DNA from: Paenibacillus borealis
GTDB lineage: Bacteria > Bacillota > Bacilli > Paenibacillales > Paenibacillaceae
Length of the DNA: 64,000 nt
Reading direction: 5' to 3'
NCBI RefSeq assembly: GCF_000758665.1
Contig: NZ_CP009285.1
Location: 4,650,001 to 4,714,000 of the forward strand
Under the pieces are notes generated by a model. The model made no database searches. It was not told where the DNA came from and saw nothing but the letters and a program-made list of their open reading frames with translations. The number at the start of each line of letters is the position of its first letter. Position 1 is the first letter of the stretch. Position numbers and translations under genes: made by a program. Shown here one piece after another: positions 53,126 to 62,383 of this stretch.

Positions 53126-53923
53126 GTGATAAGAAAACTGAATGAAGCTGACCGCATTCCGCTGATGACGCTGTTGCACAAAGACCCTGCACTTAATTTG
53201 TTTATCATCGGCGATGTAGAGAATTTCGGATTTGAACAGGATTTCATGGAGTTATGGGGCGAGATGGATGAACCGGACGGCCGGTTCAAAGCGGTAATGC
53301 TGCGGTTCTATGGAAGTTTTTTGCCTTATGCAGAGGGTCCTTTTGACGTGGAAGGGTTCGCGGAGCTGGTAAGAAAGAGCGGGAAAGCCGAAATGCTCTC
53401 GGGTTCATCACACGTAATTGAGAAATTCCGCCAAGTGCTGGAATGTAAATCCGAGAAGCAGATGTTCTTCGCCGAGCTAAAGGAAATGAATCAACAAATT
53501 CGTGCTGCGGCCGCCACCCCGGGAGAGTTCCAGATTGCGAAGCTCCATGATGTGGAAGCCATTTGTTCACTTACGGATCTGATCGAAGAATTCTCAGGCA
53601 GTTCGGCAAACTCGCGTCAGACGCTGCACAAAGCTCTGGAGAGCAAGACCGGACGCACCTATTTCGCGGAAAAAGAGGGTGAAGTTGTTGCAACGGCTTC
53701 CACTGCGGCGGAAAATTCCATGTCGGCGATGATCATTGCTGTAGCGACCCATCCGGAAAACAGGGGACAAGGTTTAGCCACGCAGCTGGTGGCCCGTTTA
53801 AGCGCTGATGTACTGGAAGAAGGCAAGTCACTGTGTATTTTCTATAACAATCCGCAAGCGGGATTAATCTACAAAAAGCTCGGATTCACTGACATCGGGA
53901 CATGGTCCATGTTGTACATATAG
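53126..53923 (+). CDS. GNAT-family N-acetyltransferase
   Basis: This 265-residue protein has an N-terminal region without clear motif and a C-terminal GNAT domain (about 150-265) with the acetyl-CoA loop ENRGQGLATQL and a YNNPQAGLIYKKLGFTDIG segment. The N-terminal half (LNLFIIGDVENFGFEQDF) matches the GNAT proteins with a duplicated or degenerate first domain. Substrate unknown. It starts at GTG 53126 directly after AAGGAGG. It is transcribed against mutS, in the gap between mutS and cotE. Confidence 0.82.
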   Translation: MIRKLNEADRIPLMTLLHKDPALNLFIIGDVENFGFEQDFMELWGEMDEPDGRFKAVMLRFYGSFLPYAEGPFDVEGFAELVRKSGKAEMLSGSSHVIEKFRQVLECKSEKQMFFAELKEMNQQIRAAAATPGEFQIAKLHDVEAICSLTDLIEEFSGSSANSRQTLHKALESKTGRTYFAEKEGEVVATASTAAENSMSAMIIAVATHPENRGQGLATQLVARLSADVLEEGKSLCIFYNNPQAGLIYKKLGFTDIGTWSMLYI

Positions 53924-54335
53924 GAATCCGGAGCCCAGACTTTGTGGGAGCGTGGGGCCTGTTCGGGCAGGATTTGTGCTTGAGACACATTTCTATTCCA
54001 GTGATTAAGGAGACATCGTGGTCCAAGTCTTGTGACAATTATAGGAAGAGCTATCACGCTAATCCTTGCGGACTGTAGAGCCTTTATATCCCGGAAAACT
54101 TTGTGCCGGGCTAACGGACCGTAGCGCGCTTATTGCTCTCCAGATTTTCTAAATGAGAGGAATGGACGTGTTTGCTTGCCCGCAAGGATTGCAATTTCCC
54201 GTAGTTGCTCCCGACTCGCTGCTTGATCTAAATGTGCCTGCTTTGAGCATCTTGTTCGGGCACTAACTGTATTTTGTTTAACTTTTGGCTGCAGGAAATC
54301 CAATGGTCTTGTAAGTTCAACCTATACCGGTTTAC
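53924..54335. other. Intergenic region without a gene
   Basis: No coding frame or ribosome binding site is convincing. A segment near 54110-54145 (GGCTAACGGACC, then GCGCGCTTATTG) resembles one near 20547-20575 and may be a remnant of a dispersed repeat. Confidence 0.4.
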
Positions 54336-54407
54336 ATAAAAGACAGCCGCCTGTACACAGATTACCCCGCACCGGGAGGCGCGGGGTAATCGTGAACGGC
54401 GGCTGTC
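54336..54407 (-). terminator. Terminator of the amidoligase-like gene
   Basis: Nested stems GACAGCCGCC/GGCGGCTGTC and GATTACCCCGC/GCGGGGTAATC are followed by TTTT on the minus strand. Confidence 0.8.
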
Positions 54408-54427
54408 AGCCGTTATATAGGCAGGCA

Positions 54428-55924
54428 CTATTGAACAGTATTTTCCGGCCTGGAGGAGCGACTCCCGGAGACGGACGGGGCACGGCGTATCCACAAGCCG
54501 CGGATATCACGCGACTCATCCCAGGTCTGCTGCGCGGCTATGGAGCGCAGCAGCGGCTCTATGTAGCCGGCGGCGGCTGCGTAGCCGCCCAGCGCGCGAA
54601 GCTGCGCCTCCAGGGGAGGCCAGGCTTCGCGGAGCGGTTGTTTGTCGCCGCTGTAGAAGGCGGCATGCAGCTTCTCCCGGTCGAGCGGGCGCAGCGGCAG
54701 CTCTTCATAATGGCTCACGATCAGGTGAGCCAGAGTGACCGCGCCTTTGGCGATGACCGGGGATACCAGGAAGCTCGGCAGTGTCCGGTACTCGAAGCCG
54801 CCATGCGGCTGCCGCCGGAAATCGCCGAGCACGCCATAGCGGGGACGCCGGGCCGCAGCCCGGACGTCTTCGAGCAGCAGCATGGGCAGCGCGAGATAGT
54901 TGTCGAGCGCGCGCAGAAGCGGCGCGCACAGCGTCACGCCGCTGAAGTGCAGGTGGCCGCCGAGGGCCCAGCCCCGCAGCGGCATGCCTCCCGCCCGCCA
55001 GCGGAGCGAGCGGTCGGCGATGAGCCGGTCCGCCTCGCGTGCGGCGGACATCAGCTGCGCCAGCAGCGCGCGCGGTTCTCCGCGCGGCGCAGGGCGCAGC
55101 TCCGCCACCGGGAACACGCCGCGCGTTCCCGGGGGTCCGGCGTCGCAGCCCGCGGCGCCGTCCATGGGCAGGTACCGCGACGCCGGCACGACGCGGCCGG
55201 TGGACTCCCGGAGCAGCAGGAACTCCGGGTCCATGCCCATCAGCAGCCCGGCCCGGTCCGGCTGCTCAAGGTCAAGGGAACGGGCCAGCTCCCGCGAGGC
55301 TGCCCGGTACGGCTCAGGCAGCGGCTTGCCGGGAACGGGCATCAGCGGAGTGATGCCCGTCACCGCGTAACGCCGCCCGCCCATGGCCCGCAGCTCCACC
55401 TCGCCGCTGTCCAGCCCCAGGCTGTAGAGCGCCCGGACCGCTGTCACGCGGGCAGCTCCTGCCACCCCGCGCATCTCACTGCTGCCGCCATCACCCGCTC
55501 CGCCACTACCGTTCCCGCCATCCCTGACAGCTTCCTCCACGCCATGACCGTGTTCATTATACCCAGCAGCGCCTACTCCACTACCAACGCTCTCTCCATT
55601 CCCGCCATTTCCCGCTCCACCATCCCTGTTCCCACCCGCGCCAGAGCCCCCGCCTCTCCCCGCTCCCCCGTAAGCAGCAATCATAGCCGCTCCTGCACCC
55701 AGAGGCTGGCATTCCAGCACAGCCAGATTATAAATAACCACCCGGTAGTGCTGCCTGTAACTTGCAGGGTCTTGTCCATGAGAATATGTATATCTGTCTC
55801 TTGCACCCTTCCGCCGTGCAGGTCCTCCGATAGCCACGGGGTCCGCTTCAATCCCGCAGCGCCGGAGTCTGCGCTTAATCTGCTCCGGTGCCAGCTGAAG
55901 GAATACGTTAAGCCCTTCGTTCAT
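54428..55924 (-). CDS. Amidoligase-like protein (COOH-NH2 ligase type 2), GC-rich
   Basis: This 498-residue protein has a C-terminal half matching phage-type amidoligases of the ATP-grasp-like/COOH-NH2 ligase group. Motifs are GMDPEFLLL, GCDAGPPGT, VAELRPAP, GGHLHFSGVTL, LDNYLALPMLLLE, YGVLGDFRRQPHGGFEYRT and a His/Arg-rich active area. These enzymes form amide bonds to make peptide tags or side-chain links. The N-terminal part has an inserted Gly/Asn-rich low-complexity stretch of about 60 residues. GC content is far above the neighbours. The ATG at 55924 follows GGGGGCATAAGG. It lies between cotE and mutS; co-expression is unknown. Confidence 0.72.
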   Translation of the reverse strand: MNEGLNVFLQLAPEQIKRRLRRCGIEADPVAIGGPARRKGARDRYTYSHGQDPASYRQHYRVVIYNLAVLECQPLGAGAAMIAAYGGAGRGGGSGAGGNRDGGAGNGGNGESVGSGVGAAGYNEHGHGVEEAVRDGGNGSGGAGDGGSSEMRGVAGAARVTAVRALYSLGLDSGEVELRAMGGRRYAVTGITPLMPVPGKPLPEPYRAASRELARSLDLEQPDRAGLLMGMDPEFLLLRESTGRVVPASRYLPMDGAAGCDAGPPGTRGVFPVAELRPAPRGEPRALLAQLMSAAREADRLIADRSLRWRAGGMPLRGWALGGHLHFSGVTLCAPLLRALDNYLALPMLLLEDVRAAARRPRYGVLGDFRRQPHGGFEYRTLPSFLVSPVIAKGAVTLAHLIVSHYEELPLRPLDREKLHAAFYSGDKQPLREAWPPLEAQLRALGGYAAAAGYIEPLLRSIAAQQTWDESRDIRGLWIRRAPSVSGSRSSRPENTVQ

Positions 55925-56051
55925 CCTTATGCCCCCGCCCATCAGAAATTCTTTATTCCGCGCATACTGCCGCATCCCCCCTATAACTTAAGTTTCCTTT
56001 CAGCGGCAAGCAGATGTAGATCGGTGCTGAAACATAACCCAAAAATATTTT

Positions 56052-56076
56052 AAAAAAAAGAGGGCATTCGCCCTCT
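56052..56076 (-). terminator. Terminator of cotE
   Basis: AGAGGGC and GCCCTCT form a short GC-rich stem, followed by eight T residues on the minus strand. Confidence 0.85.
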
Positions 56077-56150
56077 ACGCCGCTGCCCTCTCATCATATA
56101 ATGGATCATAACCCACACGGTAACAGCAGGGCAGCGGCGCATTTGCTTCC

Positions 56151-56708
56151 TTACAGCTCATCATCCAGGGCGTCAGGGTCCAGATCATCATAATCAAAAC
56201 TATCGCCTTCAAAATCATAATCCTTGTCTTCCAGATCATCACTCTGATCGCTGACATACACGCGGACCTTGGTTTCAGCCACCAGTTCCGCCTCGAACTC
56301 CCGTTCAACCCGGAGCGTCACACTGCCGCCGCCCGGCGATACCCCCGCTTCCACACAATTGGGTTCCTGCGTTGCCTCCGCAGAGACCTGTGCTGTGGAA
56401 GCACGGTGTCTCGGGTCCAGATACGACAAGGGAATAAGCTCCACATAGGAGACCGTTTCCTTAGCAACCTCGGTCTGCTTGTTTTTGTCGTACGAGTACC
56501 AGATGTTCACATCATAAGTACCGATTACTTCGATTCCGTTCCCGGCGGCAACCGCTTCGTACTGGTGGTTGATAATCCATGCCCCCAGAATACTAGTCGG
56601 ATGATGTGGCGGAGTCACGGTATGGGTTGCGGTAGAGAACTTACGACCTTTGCCGCAAATTGCCTTCGTAATGATCTCCCTTGTTTGACGTTTATGGCTT
56701 AATGACAT
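56151..56708 (-). CDS. cotE: Outer spore coat morphogenetic protein CotE
   Basis: This 185-residue protein directs outer coat assembly. It begins SLSHKRQTREIITKAICGKG and continues with ILGAWIINHQYEA and YDVNIWYSYDKNKQT, matching CotE throughout, and ends with a very acidic tail (DDLDPDALDDEL) as in B. subtilis (181 residues). The ATG at 56708 follows GGAGGAGG. In B. subtilis cotE sits directly upstream of mutS; here two genes have come between. Confidence 0.95.
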   Translation of the reverse strand: MSLSHKRQTREIITKAICGKGRKFSTATHTVTPPHHPTSILGAWIINHQYEAVAAGNGIEVIGTYDVNIWYSYDKNKQTEVAKETVSYVELIPLSYLDPRHRASTAQVSAEATQEPNCVEAGVSPGGGSVTLRVEREFEAELVAETKVRVYVSDQSDDLEDKDYDFEGDSFDYDDLDPDALDDEL

Positions 56709-56882
56709 CTTTGAACCTCCTCCATACAATCATTCACTATCAAGTGTATGCACGTTCTGGGCATTTGTTGATTGTTAGAGTAGAAATAAATTTGGGTAAG
56801 CCCTCTTGAGAGTCTAATTAAGCCTCCTGCTTCATTTTATTGCTGAAATTAGCCAGTTATGAGTGCTTTGGTCCGAAAAAAG

Positions 56883-56928
56883 AAAAAGGTAGCGGTTCCC
56901 CAACATATGGAGACCCGCTACCTTTTTT
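56883..56928. terminator. Terminator of the HD-GYP gene
   Basis: AAAAAGGTAGCGG and CCGCTACCTTTTT form a 13-bp stem with T runs on both strands, between the HD-GYP gene and cotE. Confidence 0.85.
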
Positions 56929-56955
56929 CTCATTTTACGATATTGCAACCCGTGC

Positions 56956-57978
56956 TTACTGCGGTATCACACGCACAACGCCCAGCTGCCTGTGACGGCT
57001 CAGATCAATGAAATCATCACCGATATTCACCAGCGGACGCAGCGGATCATGGGCCAGAATCATGATGATTTTGCCAATCCGTCCGTCTGTGAGCAGTACC
57101 TCATTGCCAATCATCGACTGCATCAGTTTGTTGATGAACACACTGCAGATATAAGGGTCCAGCTTGCCGTAGACATTGTCGTCCATCTGCCTAAGCACCT
57201 CATATAAAGGTGCTGCTGTGCGGTAGAAACGGTCCGAGGTCATCGCATGGAAAATATCTGCCACCGCGACAATTTTGCTGAAATCGGTAATCCGGTGCCC
57301 CAGTACGCCGAAAGGGTAGCCGCTGCCATCCATCCGTTCATGATGCTGCAGCGCTACAAGCGCCTGCATGTGAGTGGTGCCAACGGTATCCCGGATCATT
57401 TCATATCCAAGGGTAGTATGCTTCTTCATCAGCGCATATTCTTCGTCATTCAGCGGACCCGGCTTGGTGAGGATTTCGGCCGGAATCATAATTTTGCCGA
57501 TATCATGAAGGGTTGCAGCCGTCGTCAGCATACTTAGCTCGTCCGGCTTCAGCTTCAGCCATTTGCCGAGCAGCGTGGAGATAATGCCGACAGCAACATT
57601 ATGCCTGTATGTATAATCATCCTTGGACTGCAGCGCAGCCAATATTCCGTAGAAATCGTTCTTCTCACTTACCTGCTGGATAAAAGGAATGACTTCATTT
57701 CTGAGCTCTATCATCGGCAGCCTTTTGGTCTTGGTATAGCGCAACTCTTCAAAAATACTCTCCATCGCTGCCGTGCAGTCATCCACCGCAAGCTGATAGA
57801 ACGTCGCGCTGTCCAGCTGAAGCACATCATGCGGCTCCAAAAGGATCTTGTGCTGCGTGATCAGCCGGATATGTTCCCCGCTTAATAAGGTCAACGCCGG
57901 CAGAACAAACACACCGCTATGATTAAAAAGGTTGTCTGCAAGCTGTTTGCCGATATATTGTTCATTGCTGTTGTTCAT
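56956..57978 (-). CDS. HD-GYP domain phosphodiesterase
   Basis: This 340-residue protein has an HD-GYP domain in its C-terminal two-thirds: YRHNVAVGIIS, LHDIGKIMIP (the HD pair), HHERMDGSGYP (the GYP motif) and VAVADIFHAMTSDR. These enzymes degrade cyclic di-GMP or related dinucleotides. The N-terminal 100 residues have FVLPALTLLSGEHI, typical of HD-GYP proteins of this group, and no membrane helix. The ATG at 57978 follows AGGTGAGG. A longer in-frame form reaching 58122 starts in a hydrophobic stretch without a good ribosome binding site. Confidence 0.88.
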   Translation of the reverse strand: MNNSNEQYIGKQLADNLFNHSGVFVLPALTLLSGEHIRLITQHKILLEPHDVLQLDSATFYQLAVDDCTAAMESIFEELRYTKTKRLPMIELRNEVIPFIQQVSEKNDFYGILAALQSKDDYTYRHNVAVGIISTLLGKWLKLKPDELSMLTTAATLHDIGKIMIPAEILTKPGPLNDEEYALMKKHTTLGYEMIRDTVGTTHMQALVALQHHERMDGSGYPFGVLGHRITDFSKIVAVADIFHAMTSDRFYRTAAPLYEVLRQMDDNVYGKLDPYICSVFINKLMQSMIGNEVLLTDGRIGKIIMILAHDPLRPLVNIGDDFIDLSRHRQLGVVRVIPQ

Positions 57979-58194
57979 GTTCCTCACCTGCCAGTGCAGC
58001 CGTCCACCGGAGTGAACCGCCGCTGTAATTGGAAGCTTCGCGGCCTCATCTACAATCTTATCCTGAAACGTGTTTTTCTGTCCCGAACAGAAAATGAACA
58101 TAACTATAGAGAATAAGCTCACTTTAAGTGCTTATATATCTTATCGTTAATTCACACCGTAATGTTAATACCTGAGACATATTTACCTTCTTGC

Positions 58195-59184
58195 TCAAGC
58201 CTTTCCCTTGGCGGACAGCTTGTCCTTCACCGGTCCCGGCTCCACCGGACTCTTATAGCGTTTGGCGATTTTGAGATAGAGTGCAAGCTCGCGGCACAGC
58301 TGCAGAATGGCGGAGCGGATCTCGAATTCCTCACGGGAATCCGGGAGCTCCATCTGCTGAAATTCCTGCTGCAGATCCTCCAGCAGCTTCTCGGTCCGGC
58401 CGGTATACTCCTCAGCCAGCACATCGCCGCTGAGCTGATCGAACAGCTCGGCAACCATATCACCATGCGGCAGCTGGCGGTATACCTGCGAGAGGAGCTG
58501 CATCATATTCTGGATCGACTCCAGCTGCTCCTTGCGCATGTAGAAGTATACATTCCAGGCTTCATCCGGATGGATCACATGATTCTCCATTTCCCTTGAA
58601 GCCGCGGTCAGCCCCTTCTGCACCGCTTCACCTGCTCCGATCAGTTCCTTCCCGTCCCATACATAAGCGGGATCGCGCAGTGTCAGGGCAATCTGCCGGA
58701 AGATGACCGAGAAATAGCCGTCCACCTCTTTGCGGATACCCGCAATCATGCCTCCGGTCTGCGGCATATAGATGAAATTGACAAGTCCGGCCGAACCCAG
58801 TCCAATAATCAGCAGCTCAATCTGCTGCAGCAGGATATGAACGGTAATGTCAGCTTGTCCAAAAACACGGAACACAATAACGGAGCTGGTGACAATCCCC
58901 TCTTTGAAGCCCGATTTGACGATAAGCGGGAAACCGAACAGCACATACAGTCCGAGGACCCAATAATGAAAGCCCAAGGTAAAGAAGAGAATACAACCCA
59001 AAAAGAGTCCCACAAGCGAGGCGAAGAAGCGTGCCGTGATCGTGCGAAGACTCCTTTTGCGCGTCGTTTCCACCCCGAGAATAGCCAGCAATCCCGCACT
59101 TTGCGCGTTTGGAATGCCTGCTGCGGCGGCCAGCAGAATGGACAGCAAAGTTGCAGCCGCCGTTTTGATAATACGAAATCCCAT
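58195..59184 (-). CDS. Aromatic acid exporter-like membrane protein (ArAE/YqjA type)
   Basis: This 329-residue protein has about five membrane helices in its first 155 residues (IIKTAAATLLSILLAAAAG; ILFFTLGFHYWVLGLYVLF; and others) and a C-terminal cytosolic helical domain. The layout matches the ArAE_1 family (YqjA-like), a branch of the FUSC aromatic acid exporters. Real substrates in Firmicutes are not established. LGVETTRKRSLRT after helix 1 is the family marker. It is transcribed from its own promoter region, downstream of the ABC permease on the same strand. Confidence 0.85.
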   Translation of the reverse strand: MGFRIIKTAAATLLSILLAAAAGIPNAQSAGLLAILGVETTRKRSLRTITARFFASLVGLFLGCILFFTLGFHYWVLGLYVLFGFPLIVKSGFKEGIVTSSVIVFRVFGQADITVHILLQQIELLIIGLGSAGLVNFIYMPQTGGMIAGIRKEVDGYFSVIFRQIALTLRDPAYVWDGKELIGAGEAVQKGLTAASREMENHVIHPDEAWNVYFYMRKEQLESIQNMMQLLSQVYRQLPHGDMVAELFDQLSGDVLAEEYTGRTEKLLEDLQQEFQQMELPDSREEFEIRSAILQLCRELALYLKIAKRYKSPVEPGPVKDKLSAKGKA

Positions 59185-59278
59185 GTTAATACCTCTCCTA
59201 CAAAGTTCAGCTTCATCATTCAGGTAAAGATATAGTCATGGTACAAGATTTTGCGGGGAGACACAATATTACATAGTT

Positions 59279-60115
59279 CTACCTCCGTGACAATAACAGC
59301 TTCTCCACATATACAACGAGCTGATACATGGCTGTAGCCACCGCGGCAATGATCAGCAGACTGGACATGACCAGGGTGAAATTAAATACCTGAAAGCCAT
59401 AGATAATCAGATACCCCAGTCCCGACTTGGCAACCAGAAATTCACCTACAATGACCCCGACCCAGGACATCCCGACATTCACCTTCAGCGTGGAGACCAC
59501 CGTAGGAAAGGAAGCCGGAAGAATGACCTTGTTGAATTCCTGTACTCTGGTAGCGCCGAATGACCGGACAACCTTAACCAGATTCGGATCTACACTGCAA
59601 AAGCTGTTGTACACCACCAGAGTGGTAATAATCACTGTAATGGATAAAGTAGTGACTACTATCGCCGTGAAGCCGGCACCGAACATGACAATGAAGATCG
59701 GGCCCAGCGCCACCTTCGGCATACTGTTGAAGACGACCATATAGGGATCAAGTACGGCGGACAGAAAAGGCGACCACCAGATAATCACAGCCAGCAGCGT
59801 CCCGAGCAGGGTTCCCAGAATAAATCCTACCACGGTCTCACCCACGGTCATCCCCAGATGCGGCCATAGACTCCCGCTAAGCATGTCATCCCAGATTTGC
59901 CGGAATACCTTAGTCGGGTAGCTGAAGAGCAGCTCATCGATCCAGCCCATTCTGGCCCCCGCCTCCCAGAGCACAAAGAACAGCAGCAGGATACTGCTTC
60001 TTACGATCAGGACCTGACTCTTGCGGCGCAGCTTCTTCTTCCTGTAGTCCGCATGCTTCTGTTCCAGCCAAAGTGCACGGGAAGCCGCGACTTCTGTGTG
60101 CAATTCTGTATTCAC
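59279..60115 (-). CDS. ABC transporter permease (SsuC/ThiX-like)
   Basis: This 278-residue membrane protein has about six helices and the EAA loop in VRSFGATRVQEFNKVILPASFP, which contacts the ATPase. It belongs to the sulfonate/nitrate/thiamine-precursor permease group. The GTG at 60115 shares bases with the stop of the ATPase gene (GTGA), so the two are translationally coupled. It follows the ATPase gene and ends before the ArAE-like gene. The transported compound is decided by the binding protein and is unknown. Confidence 0.9.
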   Translation of the reverse strand: MNTELHTEVAASRALWLEQKHADYRKKKLRRKSQVLIVRSSILLLFFVLWEAGARMGWIDELLFSYPTKVFRQIWDDMLSGSLWPHLGMTVGETVVGFILGTLLGTLLAVIIWWSPFLSAVLDPYMVVFNSMPKVALGPIFIVMFGAGFTAIVVTTLSITVIITTLVVYNSFCSVDPNLVKVVRSFGATRVQEFNKVILPASFPTVVSTLKVNVGMSWVGVIVGEFLVAKSGLGYLIIYGFQVFNFTLVMSSLLIIAAVATAMYQLVVYVEKLLLSRR

Positions 60116-60891
60116 ACGCCTTCCCTCCCTGCCAGCTCCATTTCCTTCCACACTTCATGAAAAAGCTCCGCGAATCCGGGTAAATCCCGCGCATACAGCG
60201 GCGGGGTACTGCGGATGTCCTCCGGAACCTGAAAAATCCTGCGGATCCTTCCCGGATTCCGCTGGAGCAGAATGACCCGGCTGCTGACAGCGATCGCCTC
60301 AGACAGGTCATGAGTGACCAGAATGGCTGTTGTTCCCCGGCGCATCAGCGTCTCCGAGACCAGATCCTCCAGCTGCAGCTTAATCTGGTAATCCAGCGCG
60401 GAGAACGGCTCATCCAGCAGCAGCAGACCGGGATCAGTCGCCAGTGTCCGCACCAGTGCGACGCGCTGGCGCATTCCGCCGGAGAGCTGAGCCGGAAAGG
60501 CAAGCTCCTTGCCCGCAAGCCCCATGTCGGCCAGCAGCTGCAAAGTTTTGCTGCGCGATGCTTCATCCAGCCTTCCGGTCAGCTCCAGCCCAAGCAGTGC
60601 ATTATCCTGAATGCTCCTCCAGGGGAACAGATAATCCTGCTGCAGCATATAGCCTACTTCAGGAGAGGGCCCTGTAGTAGCGCGTCCGCTGAGCAGAACT
60701 TCGCCACGCGAGGGCCGCAGCAGCCCGGCAATGATCGACAGAAGCGTCGTCTTACCGCAACCGCTGGGCCCGACGAGACTGACGAACTCACCCTGCCCCA
60801 CGCTGAGATTGAAATCCTCGATTGCAAGCGAAGCCTCGCGGTCTCCCAGATAGGCGTGCGTGATTTCCTTCAACTCCACTACTGGAAGCAT
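60112..60891 (-). CDS. ABC transporter ATP-binding protein (SsuB/ThiZ-like)
   Basis: This 259-residue ATPase has Walker A GPSGCGKTTLLS, the signature LSGGMRQRVALVRTL and Walker B LLLLDEPFSALD. The D-loop and H-loop (LVTHDLSEAI) are intact. It energises the permease that follows. Its start follows AGGAGGG. The upstream 208-base gap contains the 63-bp tandem repeats and separates it from the binding-protein gene. Confidence 0.93.
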   Translation of the reverse strand: MLPVVELKEITHAYLGDREASLAIEDFNLSVGQGEFVSLVGPSGCGKTTLLSIIAGLLRPSRGEVLLSGRATTGPSPEVGYMLQQDYLFPWRSIQDNALLGLELTGRLDEASRSKTLQLLADMGLAGKELAFPAQLSGGMRQRVALVRTLATDPGLLLLDEPFSALDYQIKLQLEDLVSETLMRRGTTAILVTHDLSEAIAVSSRVILLQRNPGRIRRIFQVPEDIRSTPPLYARDLPGFAELFHEVWKEMELAGREGV

Positions 60892-60954
60892 ATCAGCCCT
60901 CCTAAAAGTTTTGCGTAATAATCACATCTTCGATTCTTCTTTGCAGCAAAACTT

Positions 60955-61102
60955 GCTTCGGAAGCATCAACTTAGTTTGTGAGCGTTACTTCTCACGATT
61001 CTGCCTCGAACAAACTCGCTTCGGAAGCATCAACTTAGTTTGTGAGCATTACTTCTCACGATTCTGCTTCGAACAAACTCGCTTCGGAAGCATCACAACT
61101 TA
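60955..61102. repeat. 63-bp tandem repeat in an ABC transporter operon
   Basis: Units start at 60955, 61018 and 61081 with GCTTCGGAAGCATC; the first two are complete and differ at two positions, the third is partial and runs into the SBP stop. Each unit has a stem AGTTTG/CAAACT enclosing GTGAG/CTCAC. They lie between the binding-protein gene and the ATPase gene. Confidence 0.85.
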
Positions 61103-62107
61103 CTTAATACTGCTCTCCGCTTTTTCGGCAAAGGTGTTGTTGACGATCTTTCCGGATGGGACACGCTCCTTGAGCTCACCTGCGTTGTCGATTACATCAA
61201 GCAGATTGTTCCATTCTTTGTCATCAATAACCGGATTCAATGCATAGGTGTCCTGTTCCTTATAGCGGCTGATGGCGGAAACCACAATATTCCGGTCCGT
61301 CTTATCAAAGTAAAGCATCACCGCATCGGCAATTTCTTCCGCACTGTGATCCTTGACCCACAATTGGGCACGCTGGATGGCATTGGTGAATTTCTGCACC
61401 GTGTCGTTATTTTTGCTGATATAGCTCTCCTTGGACATGAACACGGTATATGGCAGATAACCGCTCTCTACGCCAAATGAAGCGACAACCTGGCCTCTTC
61501 CTTCACTCTCGAAGATCGATGCCTGCGGCTCAAACAGCTGCACATAATCCCCTGTACCGGAAGCAAAAGCACCGGCAATATTGGCAAAGTCAATATTCTG
61601 AATCAGCGTCAAGTCCTTAGCAGTGTCAATTCCTTTGTTCAGGAGGGTAAATGCGCCGGCCATTTGCGGCATACCGCCTTGTCTTTGGCCCAGGAAGGTT
61701 GATCCTTTAACTTTGTCCCAGCTGAAATTACTGTCCGGCGTACGTGCAAACAAGAAGGTTCCATCCCGCTGCGTGAGCTGAGCGAAATTAATCACAGGGT
61801 CATCAGCCCCCTGCTGATACACATAAATCGAAGTTTCCGAACCGACCAGTGCCACATCTATAGCTCCGGAGAGCAGCGCCGTCATCGTTTTATCCCCGCC
61901 CGGTATGGTCTGCAGTTCGACATCCAGCCCTTCATCCTTGAAAAAATTCTGGGACAATGCCACATACTCCGGTGCATAGAACACAGAACGGGTAACCTCA
62001 CCGATCTTAACCTTCACTGCAGCCGAATCACCGCCACACCCGGCGAGTACTGCGAAACACATGACAATCAGCATGAGCGACAATGACAGCTTTTTCCTGA
62101 ACTTCAT
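61100..62107 (-). CDS. ABC transporter substrate-binding lipoprotein (SsuA/ThiY-like)
   Basis: This 335-residue lipoprotein has a signal peptide with lipobox VLAGCGG and a bilobal NMT1/THI5-like domain starting VKIGEVTRSVFYAPEYVAL. Such proteins bind sulfonates, nitrate, bicarbonate, riboflavin or pyrimidine thiamine precursors; no ligand can be called from the sequence. GAIDVALVGSETSIYV is a typical hinge-region segment. The ribosome binding site is AAAGGAG. It is the first gene of the unit; a cre-like site (62190-62203) lies upstream. Confidence 0.9.
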   Translation of the reverse strand: MKFRKKLSLSLMLIVMCFAVLAGCGGDSAAVKVKIGEVTRSVFYAPEYVALSQNFFKDEGLDVELQTIPGGDKTMTALLSGAIDVALVGSETSIYVYQQGADDPVINFAQLTQRDGTFLFARTPDSNFSWDKVKGSTFLGQRQGGMPQMAGAFTLLNKGIDTAKDLTLIQNIDFANIAGAFASGTGDYVQLFEPQASIFESEGRGQVVASFGVESGYLPYTVFMSKESYISKNNDTVQKFTNAIQRAQLWVKDHSAEEIADAVMLYFDKTDRNIVVSAISRYKEQDTYALNPVIDDKEWNNLLDVIDNAGELKERVPSGKIVNNTFAEKAESSIK

Positions 62108-62189
62108 TCTTCATTCTCCTTTCTTCCCGGGTCTTTCGCCCTTGCTCTATGCATATGCGGATGCCCGCGGAATGGTTAAAGTCCTGTAT

Positions 62190-62203
62190 TGCTATCGTTT
62201 GCA
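62190..62203. promoter_or_regulatory. cre-like site upstream of the binding-protein gene
   Basis: TGCTATCGTTTGCA is a near palindrome resembling the CcpA operator TGWAANCGNTNWCA with mismatches. It is about 83 bases upstream of the lipoprotein start. Confidence 0.35.
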
Positions 62204-62383
62204 CATAAAATCAACGGTTGAAATATCCATTTATTTGCATTTCCACTATTTTTTCAGGTGCACAGGTTATATTTATCCTTATATCAACCAGTAAAGTAGA
62301 GTAAATTGAAGAATAACAGCGATATATCCAAATCACTTCGCTCGGAGTCACTCCCAGGAATGTATTTCAAAGTATTCAGGATG

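Noticed and set aside
54392..56053. Plus-strand open frame of 553 codons over the amidoligase-like gene
   Set aside because: The minus-strand product has clear amidoligase motifs; the plus frame arises from high GC.
60955..61102. CRISPR array
   Set aside because: The 63-bp units are nearly identical throughout, with no unique spacers and no cas genes.
62108..62300. Thiamine pyrophosphate riboswitch upstream of the binding-protein gene
   Set aside because: No CTGAGA core or pairing element was found, although the protein family includes thiamine-precursor binders.
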